A DNA stretch of 64,000 bases from Loxodes magnus. Its lineage: Eukaryota; Ciliophora; Karyorelictea; Loxodida; Loxodidae. The notes under the pieces were generated by a model, which saw only the letters and a list, made by a program, of their open reading frames with translations, searched no databases and was not told the DNA's origin. The position numbers and the translations under genes are program-made. Every line of letters begins with the position of its first letter. The stretch's first letter is position 1. Where the stretch lies: positions 62,001 to 126,000 of the forward strand of contig CAMPDV010000871.1 of the NCBI GenBank assembly GCA_946699065.1, written 5' to 3'. Below, piece after piece: positions 1 through 12,366 of this stretch.

Positions 1-1175
1 ATAAATAAATATTTAAATAATTTAAGTTAGCAATATTTATATCCAATAAAAATTTCATCTTAATGTCTTTTTATCACTTTTTTCAATTTTCAATTTCATT
101 TACCTTATAGATTTCTTTGTAAATTTCAATCTAAGAAAGAAACTAGATTAGATTTACAAAGAATTCAAATAAATGAGATATTAATAAATGAATAATAACT
201 AGAGAAGAAATTCTATCTGTTGTTTTTAAGTTTATTTTCAACTAAATTCTAAGAAAAAATTTAGTTTCATATAATAAAAAATATAAAGATCAAAATTTTT
301 TTATATAATATGATTCGTTCATCATTACTATAAATTTAAATTTTAAATTTTAAGAAATTTATTAAAATCTCAAATTTTTTATTTTACGAAAAAAATTTCT
401 TTCAATTTTAATTTTTCTTCCTTTTCTAACGTTATCAAATAATAGATAAATATATTATATATAATTACCAAAAATCTTATCCATATGTAATTTTTATAAT
501 CTAAGTGTTTTATCTTAAGTTTTACATTTATTAAATTTCTTTTAATTAAATTTTAATATATCATCTTAGTTTGGCTTATTCCTTGAAAAAAAACTTAGTT
601 TTCTGGTTAAAATTTTCTACCTTTTAGTTTCTCTTACTTTGTTAAAAATGAAACGATTATTTTAATCCTATTTTTTTATTTTCTAAATTAAAGTTAAACA
701 GTGATAATCTTATATGAGGATTGATATATAAATATTTAAAATTTTAATTGAAAACAGTAATTACAATGCTTAATTTTATCATCATATTTACATTTTCAGT
801 TCATATTTTTCAAATGAAATAAAAGCTTTAATTAAAAGAGCTAAGCCAAGCATATGTAGAATTTATTATTTTAATGAAAAAAGGATTTTTAATAAGAGCA
901 TTTAATCATATCATCCTTATAAATCTATAAGTAGATTGAAAATAGGATTATCTCAGAATGTTAATATATTATATCTTTATTATGAAAAAATTATTTGACT
1001 ATCATATTATCTCTATAGTTAATGTTTTAATGTTTATATATTTTTATATTTAAAAGTGGATGTAAGTATATTAAATATTATGATCTTAGGATTTTCAAAT
1101 TCTATTTTAATTTTAATATTTATCACGCTTTTTTGAACTTTTAATCTATTTTAACAAAGGAGAAATAATCTTTTA
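1..1175. other. AT-rich stretch, no gene seen
   Basis: I see nothing that can be supported as a gene in this stretch. It is dominated by short A and T runs with no sustained open frame showing coding character when TAA and TAG are read as Gln. Confidence 0.5.
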
Positions 1176-1179
1176 GTTT

Positions 1180-1703
1180 TTGGTCGCTTTTCAAATTATA
1201 ACATACTCCATCATATTTTGTGCAATCATTTTGAAAAACTCTTCTAAGTTAATTAATTTTTTGCTGATTTTTCTACAAAAGATATTCCTAATTGAAATGT
1301 TTTCTCTAAGCTTTCTTCATAAGATACTTACTTTCTTTACTTTTATATACTTTAGTACCTACTAAAATAAATTAAGTGGTATTTTTGCATTATTTTCTGC
1401 TAAGGTTTATTCATTTTAAACTCGTACAAATGATTTTTTCTTAGAAATATCACAAAGAAAGCATATTATTTATGTATTCCCAAAAAATATACTAAAGAAT
1501 TCCTAGAACGTCCTAACAAATTGGTACTTAAATTTGAGCTTCATATTATTTTAATCAATTTGCAATCTTTTAACCTTGAATTCGAAACTTGAAGACTGAG
1601 AACAAATTTTATTATAGTCTTTTACAGCGTAAACAAATAATAAATTTCATTTCCTGCTTAATTTTAAACTGTTAGCAATATTTTAATAAAAAAGTCATAG
1701 TCT
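1180..1703 (-). pseudogene. Rab-like small GTPase pseudogene, copy 1
   Basis: Read on the minus strand with TAA/TAG as Gln, this resembles a Rab/Ras-superfamily GTPase. It starts with a YDFFIKILLT-like beta-1 strand and later has ILVGTK-like (G4 region), VSYEESLEKTFQLGISF and EKSAK (the G5 position, normally ETSAK), in the order expected for the family. The frame changes several times and the P-loop is not intact, so it cannot make a working GTPase as it stands. The position occupied by TGA in copies 2, 4 and 6 is TTA (Leu) here. It is one of six related copies in the first 26 kb, separated by non-coding DNA. Confidence 0.6.
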
Positions 1704-1709
1704 AACTAC

Positions 1710-2480
1710 ATTTTTGATTATATATAAATAACTTTAAATCATTTAAAACTCTCACTCCTAAATTAGATTCAATGTACATTTTTAGAGTTTTAATATTAAT
1801 TTTTACAATATGCTAAATATGTTTGTTGTATCTTTCAAGCTATTTAAATAATTTCCTCTTAAAAAATTATAAAATTAATCTTAATTAAATATTTTAAACT
1901 AATTAATCTGGAATTACTTATCAACTAGTAATTTTATTTTAATTAGTTTAAAATTTATTGGATATATTAAATAACTAATTATTAAATCATTTTAGGTATA
2001 TAACTTTTAATTATATTTTTTCTAAAATTATTTAGAAGTATGAAATTGTATTATATCCCTTTCATTTTTTCTCTACTGTTAAACCTAAAACCCATCACTT
2101 TATACTCTATATAATACATTAATTTTGAAGCTATATCAAAATTTTATTTTTTTCTATAATATGCTGTTCTGAATATTATAAACTTATAGATCTATTTTAT
2201 TAATCCTCTTTAATGATATAATTTTTCTTATATTTTATTTTTTACTAACTAAGATTAAAGCAAAATATTTAATAATTTTTTACTCTTTAATATCTTTTAA
2301 ATGAGAAAAAATCTATGAAAATGATATTATAAATAGCATTTAGCATAGCTTATTTTCTTTAACTCATCAATTTAAATATTTTTTAGACTTAGTTTGCTTA
2401 TCCATAAATTTTCTCGTTTAATCTGATTAAGCAAATATAAAAAAATAAAAGGATAAAATTAAGTTTATAGTCTTAGAAAA
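1710..2480. other. AT-rich stretch, no gene seen
   Basis: Non-coding AT-rich DNA between a Rab-like pseudogene and a gag-like ORF. No RNA gene or repeat recognised. Confidence 0.45.
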
Positions 2481-2538
2481 AAGTTCCAGGGTTCACTTGT
2501 TTTTGTTTCTGCTCTTTCCTGAACTAAAGGACTGCGTA

Positions 2539-2553
2539 GGACTACATTAGTCC
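2539..2553 (-). promoter_or_regulatory. Stem-loop downstream of gag-like ORF 1
   Basis: On the minus strand this reads GGACT-AATGT-AGTCC, a perfect 5-bp stem with a 5-nt loop, followed by CTACGC. It lies past the first TGA of the gag-like ORF. Comparable stem-loops with loop RATGW follow other gag-like copies (14364-14383, 8096-8110, 29596-29613) and end the A and C repeats. The stem pairs differ while pairing is mostly kept, which suggests an RNA structure rather than a shared primary sequence. A role as a recognition site for reverse transcription is inference. Confidence 0.45.
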
Positions 2554-2674
2554 GCCATCCTTGTCTCTCCCTCATCCACTAATTATCGTTATAGTTTCTT
2601 CTTCCATTTTTATAAACCTCGTTGTTTCTTGAGTTGTAGAATTTCTTTCTGTATACTTATCCTGTTCTTGTTGG

Positions 2675-3298
2675 TCATATTCTGAAAAGTTAGTCTAATA
2701 TTTATTACTTGTTAATTTTCTCAATTTCTTGTTTCTTCCAGCATTTTTTCCAGCAATGATTTTTCTAGCATAAATAGCACCGAATCTTTTTGCGATAATA
2801 ATTGATCTTATTTATTTCTTATTATTAGAATTCCGATTCGATTTCCATTGGGATATTTGATTATTAATCTTATTAATCTTATAATTTTTAAATTATTACT
2901 TGTTATTATTCTTGTTTTTCTTAAAGTTGCTTTATTTGATATTCAATTTAAGAAAAATGAAATTGGAACATTTGAGGGACTTCGTTAAATTATTTATCAA
3001 TTTATTCCAATTTAATTACTATTTACGATTAGATTTTATCTAATGATTCATCTATGGATGGGAATTTTAGGTTTAATTATTCCATTAATTTTTCTAGTAA
3101 GTTTTCTAAATTTTCTATTTTTTATCTTTGCTTTTTCAAGTCATATTGGATATTTGATATCCTTTGCTGAACTGATTATGCAAAGGATTACTTAGATTAT
3201 TAATCTTTATCTTATTAAGGCTATTCTTCAATTAAATTAGGTTATTCTTATTTTTTCAAGTATTCGTTAATAGAGGTCTATTATTTCTTAGGTGCCAT
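2675..3298 (-). CDS. Gag-like (ORF1-type) zinc-knuckle protein, copy 1
   Basis: An uninterrupted 207-codon frame in the ciliate code, from ATG (MAPKKQQTS) to TGA. The N-terminal and middle parts are Gln/Lys/Glu/Leu-rich with heptad-like spacing (about residues 45-150, probable coiled coil). A PMEIE motif follows, then a CCHC knuckle of the form C-x2-C-x3-H-x4-C (RCYLCQKNHCWKKC). This order of coiled coil, short acidic motif and zinc knuckle is typical of nucleic-acid-binding Gag/ORF1 proteins of retroelements. In the same frame beyond the TGA the sequence continues with PT-x2-GQVYRKKF, which matches a C-terminal motif (RIY-x-T-x2-G-x-IYRRK) in the other copies. There TGA occupies the Tyr position of RIY, so the original protein was probably longer. 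The ATG is the first in frame, close behind a short AT-rich leader. Confidence 0.7.
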
Positions 3299-3309
3299 TT
3301 TATATAATA

Positions 3310-6300
3310 AAATAAATTTAAACCATGACTCCAGCATTTTATATTTAAGCTTTTTTACCATTAAATTTTTAAAAGTAGACTACTTCTACGTTCCAAAAGT
3401 TAAATATATATAAAAACCTTTTTTATTTATTATATCTAAAGATTTAGATAAACTATATAAAATTATTAAACTACCCTATTAAAATTGAACTTAGAGTGGT
3501 TTAATCTATAGTTACTATTTACTAACAAATATAATTTTATTAAAGATAAAAAAATAAGCTTTTCTAGTTACATATCAGAGAAATAAAATAGATAATAAAA
3601 AAATGTTGAGATTTAAAAATACTTTAACTAGAGTAATAGAAGACTTTAATTAAAATTTAAATATATAAATTTTAGAAAATTATAATTTTATATTATATAT
3701 ATAATATTGTTGTATTATTGTAAGATTAATATATACATTTTTAAGAATTTATCAATATTTAAATAAAACGTAGAAAATATAAAAGTTAAATGTTCTCTAT
3801 GTCTAGTAAAAATATTAAAATTTTCCAGCTTTAATAAATAAAATATATAGTTAAGTTTGGAAAATATTATTTCCAATTTAACTTTTCGAATGTGATTAGA
3901 AAGTATCCTTATTCGAATAATACAGATGGATATATTTTAGAAAAAAATAAAACATAAAGAAATGAAAATTATACTTAGCATATATTAATATTTAAAAATA
4001 TGCTATTACATAGTTAAATATAAACCTTTAAAAAACTAAATTATTAAGACAAATTTTATAAGCTCTTGCTTAAAAAAATCTAAATTAATTAAAAAAAAGC
4101 TTTCTATAAATTTTTTTAAAGTTTGCATAATTACTAAAAAAGCAAATTTAAGTTTTAGATTAAAAAAATCTAGAAAGACGCTGCGAAATCATAAAAATAT
4201 TAAAAGAAAAAATAAAACTTTATAAAATAAATAAAATAGTATAACAATAAAGCAATAAAAATAAATAAATCAAAGCTTAAGCGGGGATCTAGAATAGAAT
4301 ATATATTATCAATCAATAAAGCAGAAGTTTAAGATTCTAGAGTATATATTCTTATTAAGATAAAAACAGTAGATTTAAATACCTTAGGTAAAGAAAGAGT
4401 TTACAAGAAAAATTTGAATATAATATGATATATTAGAGTAAATATATAAAAATTGAGAGATAAAGATTATATGATATATTTTAGAAAGATAATATAACGA
4501 AAAAAAAAAAAGTTAAAATAACTGGTAAAAGAATTTTCGAAATTTTGCATTTCTATTTTCAGCATTCGATTTCAATAATTTAGTATTCAAGATTTATTTC
4601 TTCAAACATCATAATTGTACAATAAGGATTCTATTCCAAGTTTTATTAGAATAAAAAAAAGTTTTCTTTTAGTAGCTGAAAAATTGTGTGCTTTATTCAA
4701 ATATTCAAATAAATACATTTAAAAATTAAGCTAAATGAAATTCACACAATTTCCAATATTTATACTATTAAAGCAAAATTGATTAATATTATGTTATTTA
4801 ACTCTTACTAAATTCAACACAAAAACAAGTAAAAATGATGAATCCTTTACTAACTTCAAGATGTATTATTTAATTGATAAGTTTATAGAATAATTACTTA
4901 AGTCTGCAACTATAATTTTACAGTAAAGCAACAGTTTCTTTAGATTTTAAGCATATATAATAGTTATGTAAGTATATTTAATATAAATTATGTAATAAAA
5001 GTTTTAACTTAGAATTATATAAAATTAATAAAATATAAAATAACTAAAAAAATTAAAAAATCACTAAAGATTAATATCATAACACAATTAGAAAAATCTT
5101 TAAGATATTTATTAATTTATTGTTTTCAAAAGTGTAGCAAAGAGTTAGATGCTGTCAAAAATAAAAAAAATGAAAGTTCATATTCGCAAAGGCTTTATAT
5201 AGAAAGAATGAATTTTATTTGAAAAATGTTATACGAGTAAATGCTATAATTCATCGACAAATTAGCAAAAAAATATCAAAATAAATTGAGATTATTTTAG
5301 TGAAAAGCGTACTAACTAAGAAATTAGGAAATATTATTTTTAATTATTTATTATTTATGGGTTTAATTATAAAAAAAGAATTTGGAAAAATATGAAAAAC
5401 TCTATTGATCTATAATTATAATTCTGAAGCTAATATATTAAACTAAGAGCATTTTTATATTAAATTTTCAAATATTTATTTTTTTTAGCTTTTATATTTT
5501 TAAGGAATTAAGAGTTATCTTCAATATCCAGAAAATTAAAAAAGACACTGTTAAAATTATTATATCATTAGAATAAATTATAAAATAATAATACTTTATC
5601 ATATACATCCAGTTCATATAACTTATTAGCAGCTAAATACAAAATTAGTAATTGCATAAAAAAAATCAATCATGTTATTAAAAGCTACTAATAAATTTTA
5701 AAGCAGGTAATAAAGATTTTACTTATTTAGACAGCTAATTATTTATCTATTATTAAATATAAATCTTTGCTTGATTTAGACACAAAAATAAATCCTAAAT
5801 AACTTAACAAAAAGTAATTAATTTAATATTTAAATAATTGTGTTGCTTGGTATTTGCATTTTTTATTTCTTCTAATATATATTAATTGTTTTATCAAAAT
5901 TATTGTCATTATATTTAAATAATCATCGTATTTACGTTTAGTAGTAATTAAAGTTAGCATACCTCATAGATAAAAGTTAGCTACAATATAAACTTTAAAT
6001 TAATATGCTGTGATAACTAACCAAATAAAGAGAAAAGGCAAGAAATCCACCACTATATAGAATGATTAGTCAGAATTGGTTGAAAAAAAGGGAAAATAAT
6101 GTAGATTAAATATAGTTTGATAACAATTCGATAATATTTTAATTTTTATTGCATAGTCTTCTTATTTTATGATACCATTTGAGCAATCATTACTTACTAG
6201 CTAAATTTATTTTAGTACCAATGTTAAAATATTGAAAGTAAATAACAATTCCAGCTATCTATAATACTATTTTATCTCAGAAAAAAAATTAAAAATTGAA

Positions 6301-6655
6301 ATTTGAAACTAAAATTATAGAAATATTTAATTTTAATATTTAACAAGTAATCTATCTTACATAAAAGAGATAAATAAGTTTAAAAAAGTTTTAAAAGTAA
6401 ATAAAAAAGTAAAGTATGGTTTTTTATTTAAATTATACAAATATTTATTAAATTCAAGTTCTTAAGTTATTTATTACTAAGTGGATATTCATATAATAAT
6501 CTTCAAAAGCAAAATGAATATATCATAGTTAAACTTATACATTTATAGAGATTTATCCATAAAAAAATGAAATATATAATCATAAACACTATCTTGCTAA
6601 TAAAAAATTGCTATTAAATGTTTTTTTAATTCTTATTTAAAGTATTTACGACTTA
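3310..6655. other. AT-rich stretch, no gene seen
   Basis: About 3.3 kb of very AT-rich DNA between a gag-like ORF and the tRNA pair. I could not support any coding region, RNA gene or repeat family in it. Confidence 0.4.
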
Positions 6656-6664
6656 ATAAATATG

Positions 6665-6737
6665 GCAGACATGGTCTAGTGGCTATGACGACTGCTTTAC
6701 ACGCAGTAGGTCGTGGGTTCGATCCCCGCTGTCTGTA
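6665..6737 (+). tRNA. tRNA-Val (anticodon UAC)
   Basis: A complete 73-nt cloverleaf. The acceptor stem GCAGACA pairs with TGTCTGT (one G-U pair), the D stem is GTC/GAC, the anticodon stem ACTGC/GCAGT encloses loop TTTACAC, and the T arm is GTGGG-TTCGATC-CCCGC, with discriminator A. Loop positions 34-36 are TAC, the anticodon for the valine codon GTA. TGGTCTAGTGG serves as internal A box and GGTTCGATCCC as B box. A T run (TTTT) four bases after the gene is a likely RNA polymerase III terminator. No intron and no encoded CCA, as expected for a eukaryotic nuclear tRNA. An identical copy lies 85 bases away in the opposite direction. Confidence 0.95.
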
Positions 6738-6822
6738 TGCTTTTATAAAACTTAATTATTAGCTATAAATTAAAAATTTTCTAATATATTTTCTATAATT
6801 AATTTATTAAATTAAAAAAATA

Positions 6823-6895
6823 TACAGACAGCGGGGATCGAACCCACGACCTACTGCGTGTAAAGCAGTCGTCATAGCCACTAGACCATGTCTGC
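6823..6895 (-). tRNA. tRNA-Val (anticodon UAC), inverted copy
   Basis: The exact reverse complement of the tRNA-Val at 6665-6737 over all 73 nucleotides, with the same acceptor pairing, loop TTTACAC and anticodon TAC. Its 3' flank (plus coordinates below 6823) gives a T run suitable as a polymerase III terminator. The two genes point at each other with an 85-bp AT-rich spacer, so together they form a large inverted repeat that can fold as a hairpin in DNA. The flanks resemble each other only over a few AT-rich bases upstream. Confidence 0.95.
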
Positions 6896-6899
6896 CTTA

Positions 6900-8070
6900 T
6901 TTATTTACTCTTCAATCGATTATAAATCGAATAAAATTTAGCTTCCAATATTTATATATTATTATATATAAAACTACCATATTATATATTCTTATTAACA
7001 TTTTATTAAATTAACCTAATTAAGAAATCTACATTTAGATTAAAAGATAGAAAAATTCTAGAAACCAAGATTTCTCTTCTTCATATTAGTAATTTTATTT
7101 CTTACTTTGTATCTTAGTGAAAATAAGGAATTAATTTCCTTTATTATTAATAGATTCACTTAAATAACATTAAAATTAGTTTGAGAATATTTAAATATTT
7201 TGAGCTTTTCATTATTTTTAGTTCAAATTGCTTTAAGCTTTTTTAATCATTTTACACTTTTTAACTCAAATTTTTACTCTCTCTCTAAATAAGTTAATTT
7301 AAATATCGACAGAAAGTTTCACTTTACTATATTTTTATCATCTAAATTTAAGATTTATTTTTTAAACAGTATCTTAATCTGTTTAAAGTAGTTAATTAAA
7401 ATCACGTCCACCATTATTATTCGAAAAAGGATATTTTTCACCTAAAAGCTTGGCTTTCTTAAATTGAGTATATATGTTTCATAAGATGAGTAGTTATTAT
7501 ATATGAGGAATTACCTTACTTTAGGAACATAAATAGCAAATGTTTTTACCTTTTCAGTTAATATTACTCAAGTAATACTCATTAATTTGATATCTTTTTG
7601 TATATTTTCAAACTCTTTTATAAAATTTTATGTTTAGAATAGTTGAAAGTTATAAACGCCAAAGGTTAAGATTTTTTAATTATTTAAATCGCATTTAAAG
7701 AGCTAAATCGGCACTTTTATTTAGTTTTATATTACAGAATTTTTACCTAAAAATGTTAGAAATTTATCTGTTATTTATTTAAGTTCACTTTTAATGAGAT
7801 AAGAAGAAATACTATAACATTTTCAAGAGTACTTAAAAGAAGAAGTGTATTGAATTTGGACATAAAACTTCAAAGCTATTAAGCAAACTATATTTTTTAA
7901 TTTAATTTAATTTAATTTAATTTAATTTATTTAAGTTCACTTAACGTTATAATAAAAGACTCCTGACACTATATATAAGATATTTTTAATTAAAATTAGT
8001 TCTAGAATTTCTTTAAAGTTACATTTAGAATTAATAATAATAATAATATACTTAATTAAAGTGTTTGTGG
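6900..8070. other. AT-rich stretch with a short TTTAA microsatellite
   Basis: No gene supported. The only distinct structure is a run of about seven TTTAA units around 7893-7929. Confidence 0.45.
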
Positions 8071-8074
8071 TTTT

Positions 8075-8110
8075 GAGGTATTTCAACCTCATTTCCACTG
8101 ACATCCAGTG
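8075..8110 (-). promoter_or_regulatory. Two stem-loops at the end of gag-like ORF 2
   Basis: Plus coordinates 8096-8110 read CACTG-ACATC-CAGTG, a perfect 5-bp stem; on the minus strand the loop is GATGT, fitting the RATGW loop of the other gag tails. Immediately further along, 8075-8090 reads GAGGT-ATTTCA-ACCTC, a second hairpin. A near-identical second hairpin occurs at 57713-57728 and a partial one at 31272-31284, so it is a shared tail element. Its function is unknown; a transcript 3'-end structure is inference. Confidence 0.45.
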
Positions 8111-8865
8111 ATCGCTCCTGTATGCTTAAAATAAAAGTTCGGGTCATCCAGTTTTTTCGGAGTTCTGGAACTCGAATGGAAAATTCTTCTTCTGTAAATT
8201 CTTCCTTCTATCGTCACGTAAATTCTTGTTAATTCTCTTCAGGTTTCTTCGCTGTTTCTCTTCATCTTTTCCTTGTATATCTTGCAACTCTTGAATCTAT
8301 GGAATCTTGATTAGCACAGGTAACATCTCTTGAGAATCCTTCTAATATTGGTTGGTTCTTTTTACTTATCGTCTTCTACTTCCATTTTTATTTCTTAGAT
8401 TAGAGGCTCTATTCTTTTTTGTCCAAGTTGCTATACTTCTAATTCTTATTTGACTAATCTTTCTTCAGTATTTTAACTTTTTTCTAATAATTTTTTGTTT
8501 TCTTATCTTAATATTTTTACTTCTTCTTACAGAATACGCACAGATTTCAAAAGACTTTCAATTAATAATTATTCTTCATTTGCCTGTATTTGCATCGTTT
8601 TTGGATTCTCTTATTTCCTATAGTTACTTGGTCTAGGTTTAGGAAGAAAGTCAATATTTTATTATTAGTTTTATTCTATTTATGCTTATTTAAGTTCTTA
8701 TTTTATTTAAGATTGTCTTTAATTTTCAACTATTAGAGGTTATTAAGTTTAAGAAGATTATTATTTTATTAAAGAGGACGTGATGGATGAAGAATTAGAA
8801 GTCTCTGGTTTTTGCTCCTTTATCTATGGAGCCTACAAAAAACCCTTCTTGAGACCTTCTGCCAT
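8089..8865 (-). CDS. Gag-like zinc-knuckle protein, copy 2 (one in-frame TGA)
   Basis: Frame from ATG (MAEGLKKG) with TAA/TAG as Gln. The first 208 codons end at a TGA at 8239-8241. The sequence contains a Gln-rich region, a strong Leu/Glu/Lys coiled-coil stretch (about residues 100-165), a MEVEDD motif, and a canonical CCHC zinc knuckle RCYLCQSRFHRFKSCK (C-x2-C-x4-H-x4-C) near residue 190. After the TGA the same frame stays open for 49 codons and contains RIYVTIEGRIYRRRIF, the C-terminal motif shared with copies 1, 3 and 5, before a second TGA. This is the best preserved member of the family in the window. It is likely a retroelement ORF1 product that binds nucleic acid. The first TGA is either a recent nonsense change or is read through. 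Confidence 0.7.
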
Positions 8866-8869
8866 TTTT

Positions 8870-9035
8870 TTATATACATTTAGAATTAATTTACAAAGTT
8901 TTAGTTATGAATAGTAAATCTATTTTATTATATTATAATCCTACAAATAAGATAAATTTTCTCTTTTATTTACTCAATTTAAGTTGCCTGTTATTTATTA
9001 TTTTAGATGTTTATTTTTCATGTAAGACTTTACTA
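8870..9035. other. AT-rich stretch, no gene seen
   Basis: Short AT-rich interval upstream of the gag-like ORF; nothing recognisable. Confidence 0.4.
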
Positions 9036-9039
9036 TTTG

Positions 9040-9222
9040 TCAACGAATAAGATTTTCATAATTAGGATCTAAATCAGATAGTAGAAATTTCTTAAAATCA
9101 ATATATTTTAAATTAGAATAAATTTCATATTTCACTTCACCAATTTCAAATTTTCCAAATATACGATATTCTTTTTTATCTGAATAAGCTCTTAAAAAAA
9201 TTGTAAAAAAGGAGTTAATCAA
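9040..9222 (-). CDS. Short hypothetical ORF
   Basis: A 60-codon frame ending at TGA with amino-acid-like composition (FEIGEVKYEIYSNLKY) and no internal TAA or TAG. It has no in-frame ATG at its beginning (it opens with TTG after a TAA), so it may be an exon or a fragment of a larger gene. No family recognised, and no neighbour gives a functional hint. Confidence 0.25.
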   Translation of the reverse strand: MINSFFTIFLRAYSDKKEYRIFGKFEIGEVKYEIYSNLKYIDFKKFLLSDLDPNYENLIR

Positions 9223-9711
9223 TTAAATGTTTTTCTTCACTTTACAACAATAATTGTTTATTATATTTATATAAAATTAGATATATAAACTAAAATATAA
9301 GTATCATAAAGAATTACATTAAATATGCTTATTATTTATACTAAATTCCTTAATATTAAATAATAAATCCAAATTATAGAATATGATTAACTAAAATTAT
9401 TATATAGAAATAAGTTAAATTTATTTAAAGTGCCTATTTTAATGAAAATACTTATTATGAAATAAACAGCATTAGTCTAATAAAATTATAATTATGAGAA
9501 TAATAAATAATTACCATATCCACTATTTTAAATCTTTTATTTACATATAAAAATAAGACTGTTTATAAATAAAATATAAACAACTAGTTTTAGAATTTAT
9601 TAGGTTAATTTTTTATATATAACATCGGAAAATTAATTTAGAAGTAGGTATTTAAAAATAATTTAATTATTCTAAATTTTTTGATAAGTAAGAACAAAGT
9701 AAAAAATGAAA

Positions 9712-10243
9712 TATGATTTCTATGTTTATTGAAAGAGACATCAATAAATCACATTCCCTTTCTTTAGGTAATAATTTCAAGATTAAAAGATTATTAATGG
9801 ACAAAAATTAAATTAAACAGCAAATTTTAGTACCAAATCACTCAGGACATTTTAGTAATCTTTTAAGTATATTTTATAGAAATACACAAATAATCTGCTT
9901 AATTTATGATTTTTCCAATTTCTAATTTTTTCTTTATACTTAATAAGAATAAAAATAATAAAAACTTAGGTAAAATCTACTATTTAGCTAATTTTAGTAG
10001 GTATAAAATAGATAAAATATAAGAAAGATAAGTATCGTATGAAGAAGGATTAGAGAAAGCATTTCAATGAGGAATGTCTTTCATAGAAACGTCAATAAAG
10101 AAAAGAATTAATTTAGAAGAGCTTTTCGAGTTGGTAGTATAAAGTGCTATGGAATAAGGGGCATAAATTAAAAATTATCAAGTATTAAAGAGTTATTTTT
10201 CTTACATCAAACTAGATTATTAATTTAAGAAAACATAATAAAC
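9712..10243 (+). pseudogene. Rab-like small GTPase pseudogene, copy 2
   Basis: The only plus-strand member of the Rab-like set. It carries MFIERDINKSHSLSLG (switch I region), FYRNTQIICLIYDFSN (core strand and G3-G4 spacing), then in another frame VSYEEGLEKAFQ-TGA-GMSFIETS, where FIETS corresponds to the G5 SAK/TSA motif. The Trp of LQIWD, usual in Rabs, is replaced by Leu (TTA). There is no P-loop and the frame shifts at least once. Copy 4 is the closest relative: both share the tail KLDYQFKKTQ. Confidence 0.55.
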
Positions 10244-10249
10244 TCTTTA

Positions 10250-12360
10250 TTTTAAGAAAAATATAAAAATAATATAATAATATAAGATATATTTAAATAT
10301 ATCTTAAAAATATTAAATAATTTGATATAAATAGAATATTTATATAATTAAAACTCTAATAACCTTTAAATAAATAAAAGCATTTGTAAAAATGGTTTGG
10401 TTACAACATATTTAAATTATATTTGCTTATATATAATGATTTTATGCTTGATATAATCCAATTAAATTTTTCTATTATTAAAGATAAAAATACTATTTAC
10501 TTTAGTTCTAGATTCTTTTTACATTTTTTAAGTATAAAATAATCCTAACTTAAAATGTATATATTATGTTTAATTCAAGTATACCAAGAATCAAATAATC
10601 TTAAATTAGGTTGAATTTAAATCTCTCTATCTAGTAGAATTGGAACAGAATAAATATTTAACTATAAACTTAAAGAAACAAAGTTAGTATTTAAATTATT
10701 AAAATTTAATAGGATTAAATTTATTTACAGAAGTAGTAACTTGTTCTAGAAATTAAGCTTATTTTTCCTAGTAGCAGACTAATTTTAAATGAAATATATT
10801 ATATAAAGAAATCACTTATTTACCATAGAATTGAAGGTAAAAGTATTTAGTCACTGAATCATATGAAATTTCTTTTACTACTAAAATGGTAATATTTTGA
10901 TATAATATTTGATAAATATATTAAAGTTAATAAAGTAATGTTTTATTTTAAATTATTTTATTAGTATATGAGATTTTAATTAAATGTCTTTGAATAATAA
11001 TTAAATGTTTAAACTTGAAATTCCAATAGAGGTTTATAAGAATGTAATATAAAGTCTATAAATATCTAAACTTTAATATTAAATACGTATTAAAGAAAGG
11101 AAATAATAGTATTTAAGAATTAATATAATTATAAATTAAGAGTAAAGTCTTAAAATAACATTATTAGAGAATTGCTAGCTTTTCAGAAAGCTGCTTATAA
11201 TACATATTATATCCTAACTTATATAGATGAAGAAAATTTAAGTCTCAAGTAGCTAAAAAATTTATGTTATATGTCGTAAATAAATAATTAAACTAGAACA
11301 TATTAAAAAAATTATAAATCTAGAATAATAATAAATAACAATCTTAGCTTTAATCTTTCAATTTGCCAAGGATTTATAATTTTAATAAAGTTATTTAGTG
11401 ACATTATCATATCAAATTTTTTAAATATAAAGGTATTAGTTACATTTTGAAAACATCATCACTATAAACCAAATTAAAGATAAAATAGATTAAATTTATT
11501 ATTTAAACTACGAAACATTTAAAAAATTTTCAATCTTAAAAAAATTTAACAAATAAGATTAATAAATCTCATAAATCACTTTTTTGCTTATTCATACTTA
11601 CTAAATAATTCCTAACATTTTAAATTTATTTTTAATATTAATTCACACTATATATAAATATAAATATTTAATCTTTAAATATAAATAATTATGATTAAAT
11701 TATATAATGTTGGTATAAATTTTACTATTTTGCTTAATTTTTGATTAAATAAAATGCAAAAGATAAATAAAATTTAAATTTAAATTTATTTAAAATATTT
11801 TTTATGTATTTATCAAATATTCTGAATATCTTAATTAAAAAATATATAAAATATATTACTGAAGTTAAATAAATAAAAACTTATTCTAATAATATCTTAT
11901 AAATATTATACTTCTAATTATAATATTTTCAACTTCATAGGATTAAGAATTTATATAAAAAAATAGCAACAATATCATAAAATAAAATTCTTTATTGATG
12001 CTAAATTAAATGAAGAAAAACTGATAATTAAAAAATATATTTCAAAAGCATCAGATAAATTAAAAGTATCATGCTGAATTAATTAAAAATAGAATAAAAC
12101 GAAGATAATATTAAAATCGTATGGAAAAAAGATTAATATTATAAACCAAATAAATATAAATATAAAAAAGGAAATTATCAAAATAGTAAACTATCATACT
12201 AATCTATTTCTAAATTGATAATAAGAAAAATCCAAAAATAATTTTTCACGTTTACTTAAAATATGCCTATGATTTAATGATATTAGAATCTTTTTAATTA
12301 TTAGTATAAAACTAAATATATTTTTATATAAATTTATTGCTTCAATTTTTAATCATTCTG
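10250..12360. other. AT-rich stretch, no gene seen
   Basis: About 2.1 kb of very AT-rich DNA between two Rab-like pseudogenes. No coding frame, RNA or repeat family could be supported. Confidence 0.4.
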
Positions 12361-12366
12361 CTTTGA

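Noticed and set aside
8341-8365. Tetrahymena chromosome breakage sequence candidate (AACCAACC on minus)
   Set aside because: The flanking bases do not match the 15-bp consensus and it lies inside a gag-like reading frame.
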